64,000 nucleotides of DNA from Banduia mediterranea. GTDB taxonomy: Bacteria; Pseudomonadota; Gammaproteobacteria; Nevskiales; Nevskiaceae. The stretch's first letter is position 1. Each line of letters begins with the position of its first letter. The position numbers were made by a program, and so were the translations under genes. Where the stretch lies: assembly GCF_031846245.1 (NCBI RefSeq), contig NZ_JAVRIC010000014.1, forward strand, positions 1 to 64,000, in the 5' to 3' direction. The notes beneath the pieces were generated by a model. That model did no database searches and was not told the DNA's origin. It worked only from the letters and a program-made list of their open reading frames with translations. Positions 23,836-32,391 of this stretch are shown one piece after another.

Positions 23836-26800
23836 TCAGGCGGCCGTTTCCTCGGACTCATCGTCCACTGCTGGAGCATCGACCCAGACCAGGCTGACCA
23901 GTACCGGCAGCAGAAACAGGCAGATCACGGTCGTGACCAGCACGGCGAAGGACAGCGCAACCGCCATCGGAATCAGCACCTGAGCCTGCGCCGCCTGTTC
24001 GGTCAGCAGCGGTGAAAGACCGAGGAAGGTGGTGACCGTGGTCAGGACGATCGGACGGAAACGCTGCACGCCGGCGGTGCGAATCGCCTCGTCGCGGCTC
24101 ATGCCCTCGCGCCGGCGTTCGTTGATATAGGTGATCAGCACGATCGAATCGTTCACGCAGACGCCCAAGGCAGCCACGATGCCCGCCATCGACAGCATCG
24201 ACAATGTGATGCCGAACACCATGTGCGCGAAGATCGCGCCGATCACGGCGAACGGCAGCACGGTGAATACCAGCAGCGTCTGCACATAGGACTGGAACAG
24301 GATCGAAATTGCGGCGAATACCAGGGCGATACCGATCAAGGCCGCGGCATAGAGCGCACCGGTGACCTCAGCTTCCTCCCGCTTGGTTCCGGAGTAAGCC
24401 CATTGAAGGCCGGGGTACTGCGCCATCAGTTGCGGCAAATAGTTGGTCTCAAGGTCTTCAAGGACGCGATTGGCGTCGTTCTTGTTGCGATCGATCATCG
24501 CGCTGACAACCGTGGTGCGGCGCCGGTCCACACGGGTGATCAGCGTATCGCTCTGCTCGCGCACGATGTCGGTCACGTTCGCCAATGGCACCGCCGCGCC
24601 GTCCGAGGTACGGATATTGATGCCGGACAGCGAGTTCTCCGATTCGCGACTCTGCTCGTCGTAGCGCACCACCACCCGCACTTCCTCGCGACCGCGCAGC
24701 AGGCGCTGCACTTCCTCGCCGAAGAAGCCCTGCCGGATCTGGCGGCCGACGTCGGCCACGGTCAGGCCCAGCGCCTCGGCTTCGGGGCGCAGGTCGAAGT
24801 TGAGTTCGTCTCGCGGCGCACGCGAGCTGTCGCTGACTTCCGTAGCGCCCGGGTAACGCCTCAGGCGTTCCTGCAGCGCAGTACTTGCCGCCGCCACGAT
24901 CGCCTTGTCGCGCGCCATCAGATTGATCTCGATATCCGCACCCGGGAAGTTGAGCGAAAAGTTCATCTTCAGCTCTTTGAGGTAGGGCACGGCACCGATG
25001 CGCTCACGCCAGCGGTCGGCCAGATCCTGCACATCGAGCGAGCGTTCCTCAGCCGGTGACAGCTCCACGAACATCTGCGCAGTATTGGCGCCGGTCTCGG
25101 TGGTGATGCCGAGACCGCCGCCGGCCTGACCGATGGATCGCATCACGTGCTGGATCGAGGCTTCACTGCCCTCGGCTTCGGTGACCACCTCGCGCAGCGC
25201 CTGCTCGATGCGATCGACGGCCGCCTCCGTATAGCTGCGCGGCGAACCGGATTCGAGCGTGATATCCACGACCACCGAATCGGCGGTCACCGCCGGAAAG
25301 AAGTTCACACGAATCTTGCCACCCGCCAACAGCCCCAGCGTCAGCAACAGCACACCGACGAAGATCGACAGCGTCACCCAGCGCCAGGCCAGCGCCCGAT
25401 CCAGGGCGGGCCGGTAACGCTCGATCGCAAAGCGTTCCATGCTGCTGGCGATGCGCCGCTGCATGCGCGTCAGTCGGTTACGGTGCTGCACCGTTTCATC
25501 GATCGGCTTGAGCGGCGCCAGATGCGCCGGCAGCACGAACAGCGATTCCACCAGCGAAACCAGGTAGGCGATGATCACCACCGCCGGCACGTAGGCCCAG
25601 AGCTGCGCCTGCACGCCGGGCAGGAACAGGATCGGCGTGAAGGTCATGATGTTGGTGAACACTGAAACCAGCACCGGCCAACCGACCAGACTGGCGCCGA
25701 TGATCGAGGCCTGCACGCCCTTGCGGTTGACGCGCTGCTCGCTGTAGATCGCCTCGCCCACGACCACGCCATCGTCCACCAGCGTGCCAAGTACCAGCAC
25801 GAAGCCGAACAGCGTCACCATGTTCAGCGAAATGCCGAGCAGCCACATCACCAGCAGCGTGCCGAGAAACGAGAACACGATGCCGTGAGTGACCCAGAAA
25901 GCGACCGAGGGTCGCATGAACAACAGCAAGGAAACGAACACCAGTACCATCGACTGCAGACCGTTCTTGGTCAGCGTGTCCATGCGGCTTTCGAACAGCT
26001 TCGACGAATCGCGCCACAGCGCCACGCTCACACCTTCCGGCAGCCGTGGTTTCAGCTGATCGGCGTAGCGCTTGATCACGCCGGTGATGTCGAGCACGTC
26101 CTGGCCGGACACGCGTGACACCTGGATCGTGACCGCCGGCTTGTCGTCGAAGCTGACCTCCTGATCGCCGTCGGCCAGGCCGTCCTTGACGGTCGCGATA
26201 TCGGCCAGACGCACCAGCGTACCGTCCGGCGCACGCAGCAACTCCATATCCTCGAATTCGTCGCCGGTACGGCGCTTGGCGTTGGTGCGCAACAGCACGC
26301 CGCCGGTCTCGGTCTGAATCTCGCCGGCCGGCATATCCACCGAGCTGGCCCTGATCAGCTTGGATACCAGATCAAACGACAAACCGTATTTCTGCAGCGC
26401 AGATTCGGACAGTTCGATCGCGATCTCGTCGTGCCGCACATTGATGAGTTCGGCGCGCGTCACGTTCGGCAGCGTGAGAATCTCGTCGAGCGCATTGTTG
26501 GCCAAGGCCTTGAGCGTGCGCGGATCGACGTCGCCATAGAGCGTGAGGTTCATCACCGGCTGCGAGAACACCAGCTCGCTGATGATCGGCCGTTCCGCAT
26601 CCTGCGGCAGGTTGCGCAGTCCGGAGACGCGCGTGTCGATCAGGTTCATGACCTGATGCAGGTCGTAGTTCGGTTCGATCTCGGCGACCACCGTGCCGAG
26701 ATTCTCGACCGACACCGAGACCAGTTGCTTGATGCCTTCGAGATCGGCGATCGCATCCTCGATCGGCGCGACCACGCCATCCTCGACTTCCGAAGGGCCG

Positions 26801-26964
26801 GCGCCGGGATACGCGGTGATGACCTGAATGCGCTGCAGCTTGAGTTCCGGGATGACCTCGCGCTGCAGGTGCGGTACCGCATAGACGCCACCCAGCAGCA
26901 CCAGCGCCATCAACAGGTTCGGCGCGACGCGATTGCGCGCGAACCAGGCAATCGCCGCTTTCAT
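23836..26964 (-). CDS. RND efflux transporter, inner-membrane permease
   Basis: 1042 residues, normal for the AcrB/HAE-1-like family, with twelve predicted membrane helices and two large periplasmic loops. N-terminus MKAAIAWFARNRVAPNLLMA; proton-relay Asp pair in GTLVDDGVVVGEAI (TM4); second-half counterpart in GVCVNDSIVLITYINERRREG; porter motifs such as ITAYPGAGPSEVEDGVVAPI. Exports compounds by proton antiport together with the adaptor whose stop overlaps its ATG and the outer-membrane factor upstream. Substrate unknown; the closest type appears to be a drug/lipophile exporter rather than a metal exporter, because no Met clusters or CusA-like signatures are seen. Confidence 0.93.
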   Translation of the reverse strand: MKAAIAWFARNRVAPNLLMALVLLGGVYAVPHLQREVIPELKLQRIQVITAYPGAGPSEVEDGVVAPIEDAIADLEGIKQLVSVSVENLGTVVAEIEPNYDLHQVMNLIDTRVSGLRNLPQDAERPIISELVFSQPVMNLTLYGDVDPRTLKALANNALDEILTLPNVTRAELINVRHDEIAIELSESALQKYGLSFDLVSKLIRASSVDMPAGEIQTETGGVLLRTNAKRRTGDEFEDMELLRAPDGTLVRLADIATVKDGLADGDQEVSFDDKPAVTIQVSRVSGQDVLDITGVIKRYADQLKPRLPEGVSVALWRDSSKLFESRMDTLTKNGLQSMVLVFVSLLLFMRPSVAFWVTHGIVFSFLGTLLVMWLLGISLNMVTLFGFVLVLGTLVDDGVVVGEAIYSEQRVNRKGVQASIIGASLVGWPVLVSVFTNIMTFTPILFLPGVQAQLWAYVPAVVIIAYLVSLVESLFVLPAHLAPLKPIDETVQHRNRLTRMQRRIASSMERFAIERYRPALDRALAWRWVTLSIFVGVLLLTLGLLAGGKIRVNFFPAVTADSVVVDITLESGSPRSYTEAAVDRIEQALREVVTEAEGSEASIQHVMRSIGQAGGGLGITTETGANTAQMFVELSPAEERSLDVQDLADRWRERIGAVPYLKELKMNFSLNFPGADIEINLMARDKAIVAAASTALQERLRRYPGATEVSDSSRAPRDELNFDLRPEAEALGLTVADVGRQIRQGFFGEEVQRLLRGREEVRVVVRYDEQSRESENSLSGINIRTSDGAAVPLANVTDIVREQSDTLITRVDRRRTTVVSAMIDRNKNDANRVLEDLETNYLPQLMAQYPGLQWAYSGTKREEAEVTGALYAAALIGIALVFAAISILFQSYVQTLLVFTVLPFAVIGAIFAHMVFGITLSMLSMAGIVAALGVCVNDSIVLITYINERRREGMSRDEAIRTAGVQRFRPIVLTTVTTFLGLSPLLTEQAAQAQVLIPMAVALSFAVLVTTVICLFLLPVLVSLVWVDAPAVDDESEETAA

Positions 26965-28106
26965 GAAGGCTTCCGGATCGTCACCGCCATGCCGTCGACC
27001 GGAAACTCGATCGGCGACACCACGACCTTGTCGCCATCATCCAGCCCGGAGGACACGACGACACGTTCGCCACTCTTGTTGACCACGCCGACCTGGCGAA
27101 AACGCAACTTGGACTGCGCATCGACGATCATCACCTGATCGTCGCCGCGCAAGGCCGAACGCGGCAAGGAGTAGACGTCCGCGCGCGGCGAGCCGGTGAC
27201 GGTGGCCTGCACGAACTGGCCGACGCTGAGTCCGAAGCCCATGCTCTCGGCCGCATCATCCGGCATCTCGGCGATGCCGAACACCACGCGTGTCCGCGGG
27301 TCCAGCGCCGCCTCGGTGCGCGTCATGCGTGCCTTCCAGACCTGCTGCTTGCCACCGACCAAGGTGGACAGCTCCACCTCCGGCGGAGTCTCGATCGGAC
27401 GCCCCGGCGGCGGCAGTCCGATCAGGCCCACCTGCGGATCGGTCAGCGGCAGGCGCACTTCCAGCGAATCGATGTTGAACACCTTGGCGATCGGCCGGCC
27501 CGGCGCCACAACCTGGCCCAGGCCGGTCATCACGCCCAGTACGCGGCCGCTATACGGTGGCGCGCGCACGGAGGTCTTGGACAGTGCAAGCTGCGTGCGT
27601 TCGAGGTCGGCACGGGCGGCGGCAGCGGTGGATTCAGCCTCCTCGATCTGCGGTATGCGCACCGCCAGCGGCGGCGGCGGCTGATCCGAGTACGCGGCCC
27701 ATTCGGCACGAGCCTGCTCGGCTTCGGCCTTGATCTGCGACAGCCTCAGCTCGGCCTGCGCGACGCGCGAACGGGCCTGTTCCACGCCCAGTTCGTAGTC
27801 GCGCGAATCGATGCGCAACAACACCTCGGACGGCTTGAAGCTGCCGCCGGCCACGAAATTCGGCGCCATCCACTCCACACGGCCCGCCACTTCGGGCGTA
27901 ATCTCGGATTCGGCGCGCGCCACCACCGTGCCCTGCGTCTGTACCGGCAGGCTCAGCGATTCCGCCTTGGCCACTACGATCTCGACCGTCGGTGCCACGA
28001 ACACCGGTTCGGTCGGCTGCGCAGGCTCGCGGCTCTTCCAGATCAGAAATCCGGCGCCGCCGAACACCACCAGCACCAGAACGGAAATGATCGCTTGTTT
28101 ACTCAT
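26961..28106 (-). CDS. RND periplasmic adaptor (membrane fusion protein)
   Basis: 381 residues. N-terminal membrane anchor (AIISVLVLVVFGGAGFLIW), then a lipoyl/barrel-sandwich domain split by a coiled-coil hairpin (about 110-185), and beta-barrel plus membrane-proximal domains at the C-terminus (VYSLPRSALRGDDQVMIVDA; GLDDGDKVVVSPIEFPVDGM). Bridges the permease and the TolC-like factor. It overlaps the permease ATG by 4 bp and follows the outer-membrane gene by 18 bp, so the three form one operon. Confidence 0.93.
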   Translation of the reverse strand: MSKQAIISVLVLVVFGGAGFLIWKSREPAQPTEPVFVAPTVEIVVAKAESLSLPVQTQGTVVARAESEITPEVAGRVEWMAPNFVAGGSFKPSEVLLRIDSRDYELGVEQARSRVAQAELRLSQIKAEAEQARAEWAAYSDQPPPPLAVRIPQIEEAESTAAAARADLERTQLALSKTSVRAPPYSGRVLGVMTGLGQVVAPGRPIAKVFNIDSLEVRLPLTDPQVGLIGLPPPGRPIETPPEVELSTLVGGKQQVWKARMTRTEAALDPRTRVVFGIAEMPDDAAESMGFGLSVGQFVQATVTGSPRADVYSLPRSALRGDDQVMIVDAQSKLRFRQVGVVNKSGERVVVSSGLDDGDKVVVSPIEFPVDGMAVTIRKPS

Positions 28107-28124
28107 GGCGCTTTGCTGATTCCT

Positions 28125-30110
28125 TTATTGCTGAACCGGGTCGGTGGCCAGCAACGATTCGAGATTGCGCTGACGCGCGGCTTCCAGTTCAGCGTCCTCG
28201 CTGGCGCTTGGCGGATCGTCGGTCACCGGCTCGCCCAACATTGGTACCGCCCCCATGGGTTCGACCACCGGTTCTTCGGGCACGCTGAGCGCCGCATCGG
28301 CGGCCGGCATCCCGGTCACCGCCTCGGTCGGAACAGGATCGAGCGCCGGCTCGGGCTCCGGCTCGATGACCGACGCGGGAACATCGACCGGCACCTCCAC
28401 GGATTCATCCACAGGCACCACGGGTTCGGTCGGCTCCATGATGGAATTGTCCATCGGATCCATGGACTCCATGGGCGCCTCGGGGGCGGCGGCAGGTTCC
28501 TTTTCCGGCACGGTTTCCCATGCCGGCGCCGGGTCCGAGGGCAGCTCTTCGTCGGTCACGGGCCTGATCGGGAGCATTTCGATGGCCGCTTCCGCGCCAT
28601 CCTCGGCCTGATCGTCGGCCACATCAGGTTCGGCATCCGTGGTGTCCGTATCCTCATCGCCCGGTTCCGCGATACCGCCGCCCAGGGCGAGATACAGCCC
28701 GATGCGGTTGTTCAGCGCCAGCAACTCGGTTTCCAGCACGCGCTGTTCGGCCTGCCAGCGGCTGCGCCGTGCCGCCAGCACCGCGCGCAAATCGACCAGC
28801 CCCAGCTCGAAGCGGCGTGAAATCGAATCTTCCACAGCGAGCGTCTGCTCGACGGCATTGCGTGAGCGCTGCACCTGATCGCGGATCAGCAGCTCGGCCG
28901 CCAGCGCGTCCTCGACCTCCAGGCAGGCCGACAGCACCTTGTCCTGGAACTGCGCCACGGAGTCTTCCATCAAGGAACGCTGCGCCTGAATGCCGGCGCG
29001 CGTCGCGCCGCCGTCGAACAGCGGCATCACGGCGTTGCCGCCGATCGACCAGATTTCCGAATCGTCCGTAAACAACAGGTCACGATACTTGGCCTGCGTG
29101 CCGGCGCCGAGGCTGATACTGAATCGCGGCAGCAGATTCTTCTTGGCCCCCAGCAGACGCTGGTCGGACGCGCGCAGGCGCAATTCGGCGGCGGCAACAT
29201 CGGGTCGGCGCTCGATCAGCTGGCCCGGCACACCGGCCGCGACGGCCGGCGGCAAGGCCGGGAGGCTGCCCGCCACCTCCAGTTCATTGCTCGGGTAGCG
29301 CCCCAGCAGCACCTCGAGGGCACGCCGCGTGCGGCCGAGCTCGATCTGCCGCCCGAGCAGTTCGCCCTGAGCACCTTCAGACTCGGCCATCGCCTGACGC
29401 AGGTCCACCACCGTGACCAGACCGCGCTCATAGCGTTCCTCGCTGCGCTTGACGGTCTCGCCATAGGAGTCCGCCACCCGCTGCGCCAGGGCCAGACGCT
29501 GCTGAGCGGCCACCAGCGCGAACCACTGCGTTGCCGTCTGCGCGGCCAGCGAAAAGCTGGCGGCCTGAACATCGAGAATCGCCGCAGCGGCCTCCTCGCG
29601 TGCCGCGTTGGCCTGATTGGCGACACGGCCCCACAGGTCCAATTCCCAGTTGACGCCCGCGCCCAATATCAAGCGCGTCGGATACACCACTGGCTCGATA
29701 TCCACGCTGCTGCTGCGCACGATGTCGTTGATGAACTTCTGACGCTGCGCCTGCGCCTGCAGGTCCAGCCGTGGCAGGCGTCCGGCGAACGCAGCTGCAT
29801 ACTGGGCCGAGGCTGCATCGCGCTTGGACAGGGCGGAGAGGAACTTGTTGTTGTGATTCAACGCCTCCTCGACCAGGGCTTCGAGCTGCGGATCGTCGAA
29901 ATCATCGACCCAGTCGCCGACCGCGAGCGACGCCCCCTCAAGGTGCGTATTGAAATCGGTCGGCAATTCGGGCGCGGGCGACTCAGGGGCTTCGGACTGG
30001 AAGATCGAACAGCCGCACAGCAGGGCCAGCAGCAGCCCCTGCGCGACCGCGCGAACACCAGAATGACCGCCGCGACACCCTCCCGGCGTCGGCGAAAACC
30101 GTTGCGGCAC
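28125..30110 (-). CDS. TolC/NodT-family outer-membrane lipoprotein with long acidic C-terminal extension
   Basis: 661 residues from GTG 30110, preceded by AAGGGGG. Lipoprotein signal ending LLLALLCGC with the lipid-accepting Cys. Two tandem outer-membrane-efflux repeats (about 50-470) show family blocks ELDLWGRVANQANAAREEA, VPGQLIERRPDVAAAELRL and NNRIGLYLALGGG. After this the family normally ends, but here a further 180 or so residues follow, dominated by Pro, Glu, Asp, Val and Ser (PEDEP-type, e.g. VIEPEPEPALDPVPTEAV). The tail would lie on the periplasmic side of the channel. An alternative ATG start at 30155 is possible. First gene of the efflux operon. Confidence 0.88.
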   Translation of the reverse strand: MPQRFSPTPGGCRGGHSGVRAVAQGLLLALLCGCSIFQSEAPESPAPELPTDFNTHLEGASLAVGDWVDDFDDPQLEALVEEALNHNNKFLSALSKRDAASAQYAAAFAGRLPRLDLQAQAQRQKFINDIVRSSSVDIEPVVYPTRLILGAGVNWELDLWGRVANQANAAREEAAAAILDVQAASFSLAAQTATQWFALVAAQQRLALAQRVADSYGETVKRSEERYERGLVTVVDLRQAMAESEGAQGELLGRQIELGRTRRALEVLLGRYPSNELEVAGSLPALPPAVAAGVPGQLIERRPDVAAAELRLRASDQRLLGAKKNLLPRFSISLGAGTQAKYRDLLFTDDSEIWSIGGNAVMPLFDGGATRAGIQAQRSLMEDSVAQFQDKVLSACLEVEDALAAELLIRDQVQRSRNAVEQTLAVEDSISRRFELGLVDLRAVLAARRSRWQAEQRVLETELLALNNRIGLYLALGGGIAEPGDEDTDTTDAEPDVADDQAEDGAEAAIEMLPIRPVTDEELPSDPAPAWETVPEKEPAAAPEAPMESMDPMDNSIMEPTEPVVPVDESVEVPVDVPASVIEPEPEPALDPVPTEAVTGMPAADAALSVPEEPVVEPMGAVPMLGEPVTDDPPSASEDAELEAARQRNLESLLATDPVQQ

Positions 30111-30128
30111 TGAATACCCCCTTCTTAT

Positions 30129-30164
30129 TCGAATTCGGAGCGCCCAACTCCGCATTCGAGTATA
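30129..30164 (-). promoter_or_regulatory. Promoter -10 and inverted-repeat operator before the efflux operon
   Basis: On the minus strand TATACT (30159-30164) is a good -10, about 45 bp before the GTG start. Directly downstream, TCGAATTCGGAG (30129-30140) and CTCCGCATTCGA (30148-30159) form a 12-bp inverted repeat with one mismatch and a 7-bp centre, placed where a repressor such as a TetR-type protein would block transcription. No regulator gene is adjacent. The -35 is weak. Confidence 0.45.
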
Positions 30165-31160
30165 CGGACCCTTCCCGGACGTCCCAGGCTGGCGCACCCA
30201 AGCCCTTGCAAGAAAATTTCAGGCCAGTTTGCCCGGCGCCACGAAAGTATGGGCGCTATCGAACCGCACACCGGCGTCGCCGCATCCGCAGACCGGAAAC
30301 CGTTCGGCTTGGAAGCGCTTGGCCGCGCCCCTTGTCGGGCTTGGTTCGCGGCGTCGCGCCATGCTCGAATCCGGAACCGGGGGCGGGACTTTGCACGATG
30401 AATCACGCCCGACGGACTTAACACTTTGTTACGAAAAACCACCGCCCACTGCGCATGCGTTCGGGATTGCGGGATTCCGCCTGGACTCTCGCGGACTTCA
30501 CCGACTTGTTTTCCGGCCAATGCGTGGCATTTCCGGGGCGATGCATCATGTCGAAGCAGCCCATGCGCCAAGGACTGCGCGATCGGCAGCGGGCACAGGC
30601 CCGCGCCGCCACCAACCGCACAGCGTGATGCGACCTCGATCCCCGGATCAAGCCGGTGGCGGATCCGGAAAGACAGGGCTTGAGGCCGCCTCGACTCGGC
30701 CGCAGCGGCCCCGAACCATCCGGTACAGCCCGGCGGTCGCGTCCCGGCGTCTGCTGCCCACACTGCGCCTGGCCCATGCGAATCGTCGCCGTGCGCGTCG
30801 GCCGCAGACCCGACAGCTGACGCCTCAGGCGCGGATCGCGTCCGATCCGCAGACCCGCAGCGCCATCGCGCTCCGGCCATGCACCCGCACAGGAGAACAG
30901 CGACTACCGATGACATCCGCTGACCGTTGCCCGCTCCGCACGGGGCGCGACCGCGCTCGCCTTGCGATCATCATTGCGCTCGATCCGGCGTCGTCTCTAC
31001 CGTACGCCTGAAAAGCTTTCCCCTCTGAGGGTCTTGCGAAATTCCCGCTGAAGTTGGGTTGAGAGCTTGCGCCAGCGGCGCGCTGGTCAAGTTGTGGCCA
31101 ATCCGGAAGCCTTTGACTGAAATCCGGATATCGATGGGGTCAAGAAGTGTCCATGTCTCG
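30165..31160. other. About 1 kb without a convincing gene
   Basis: Long frames are open on both strands here (30229-31011 plus; 30125-30916 minus), but their translations are Arg/Pro/Ala/His-rich with no domain, no ribosome site and no periodic codon bias, as expected of GC-rich non-coding DNA. The right end (30990-31160) is less GC-rich and approaches a truncated insertion sequence. I see no terminator, tRNA or repeat within it. An uncharacterised small RNA cannot be excluded. Confidence 0.4.
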
Positions 31161-31228
31161 GTTTGGCGGGCACGGTGAACCCGGCGCCATCGCGCGCGGA
31201 GGGTGTGGATGGGGTCCGACGCCGGGGG

Positions 31229-31775
31229 CTACGTGACCCATCGCAGCAATTGATCGGCGGCGAGGACCAGCACGCCGAACATCAGGTGGGTCATCACCTT
31301 GGCGGGGCCCCGCACGTTGACACGTGCGGCACCGAAGTCATCCTTGAGACGCGCATTGACGCGCTCGACGGTGCTGCGTTCTTTGTAGCGCTGGGCTTCA
31401 TGGGGCGCGAACTCGATCTTCTCGCCACGGCGCGGGTTGTGATCGATCAACGGCACATGGCCCATGCCTTGACTGTGCGCGCGGATGATCGGGCTGCAGT
31501 AGGCGGCATCCATCAGGTCGTAGAGGTGGGTCACGCGCTGCGCACTGATCGTCGCCAACGGGATCGCCACCTGCGAGTCGTGCACGCTGGCCGAGGTGAG
31601 CACCGCCGAGATCGGGATCATGCCGTCGGCCACGTCCAGGTGCAGCTTGTAGCCGATCCAGGTGGTCTTGAAGCCGTGGCTGTTGCGCTTGGTGCCGACA
31701 TCGCAAACCGTCGGCAGATCGGCCAGCATCGCCGGCAGCGGCATGCCCGCTGCCTGACGTTCAATGCGGGTCGGG
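31229..31775 (-). pseudogene. DDE transposase (IS1182/IS5-like), 5'-truncated
   Basis: The C-terminal 180 or so residues of a DDE transposase are intact: HGFKTTWIGYKLHLDVADG, SASVHDSQVAIPLA (second catalytic Asp), LYDLMDAAYCSPIIRAHS, then the DE-region YKERSTVERVNARLKDDFGA with the catalytic Glu, up to a stop at 31229. Upstream the frame runs into a REP-like unit at 31785-31811, whose translation (GTRPDPKVCK) replaces the native N-terminus including the first catalytic Asp. Therefore inactive. The exact IS family is uncertain. Confidence 0.72.
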
Positions 31776-31784
31776 GGCTTGCAA

Positions 31785-32388
31785 ACTTTGGGGTCAGGTC
31801 TTGTTCCTTGCCGCACCTTTTCTCAGATCGGCGCGCTCTCCGGTCTGCACTATTCAAGGTATTGATCGGCGACCCTCGTCAAAGCGCAAGACCTGACCCC
31901 ACTCGCTTGGCAAGGAACAAGACCTGACCCCAACGCCCTCCAAGAAACGCGAGAAGACGCCTGCTCCTGGAAGGCTTGCAACCAAGTCATCGATTCGTAG
32001 TTGAGGCTTCGCAATGTAAGCGACGTTATTGGGATCATGGCCTCGATTGAAGTGCGGGTGGTATTCTGCCCAATCGGGGTCACCAATTGGGGTCAGGTCT
32101 TGCGCCTTGACGCAGCCCGCCGATCCACACCTCGCGCGATCCGGCTTACCGGCGAGTAGTCGAGTAGTGCTACCCGAAGTGCACACCGATCTGCGGAAGT
32201 TGTCGGTGTCCGCTCTCGTAGGCGTCGCGATCTTCGTCATTGAGGAAGATAGCTTGACGGGCATTGCCGCGCGCCATCACATGATGGATCGCGCCGGGGA
32301 ATTCGATACGCAGAGGGCGGGCCATGCCGGGAACGTAGCGAAGCCAAAGAAATTTGGCAAGGAACAAGACCTGACCCCGACGTCCGTT
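31785..32388. repeat. Cluster of REP-like GGGGTCAGGTCTTG units in both orientations
   Basis: The core GACCTGACCCC occurs at 31890, 31921 and 32368, and its complement at 31790 and 32089. Several copies carry the extension CAAGACCTGACCCC preceded by GGCAAGGAA. Together with the RAYT fragment at 32173-32325 this is a REP/RAYT island. The 150 bp at 32238-32388 nearly repeat 1-150 of the window. The unit directly abuts two truncated genes, the transposase on its left and the dynamin-like gene on its right. Confidence 0.8.
32173..32325 (-). pseudogene. RAYT transposase, N-terminal fragment
   Basis: From ATG 32325 (minus) the frame reads MARPLRIEFPGAIHHVMARG, then NARQAIFLNDEDRDAYESGH, and stops 50 codons in, long before the HUH and catalytic Tyr motifs of the family. 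Nearly identical to the stub at 1-90, with a few substitutions. Non-functional, but it marks the REP cluster around it as RAYT-derived. Confidence 0.7.
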
Positions 32389-32391
32389 GCT

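Noticed and set aside
30229-31011. 260-codon plus-strand frame and an overlapping 263-codon minus-strand frame with a lipobox-like start
   Set aside because: Both strands are open over the same DNA, the products are Arg/Pro/His-rich without domains, and no ribosome site supports either.
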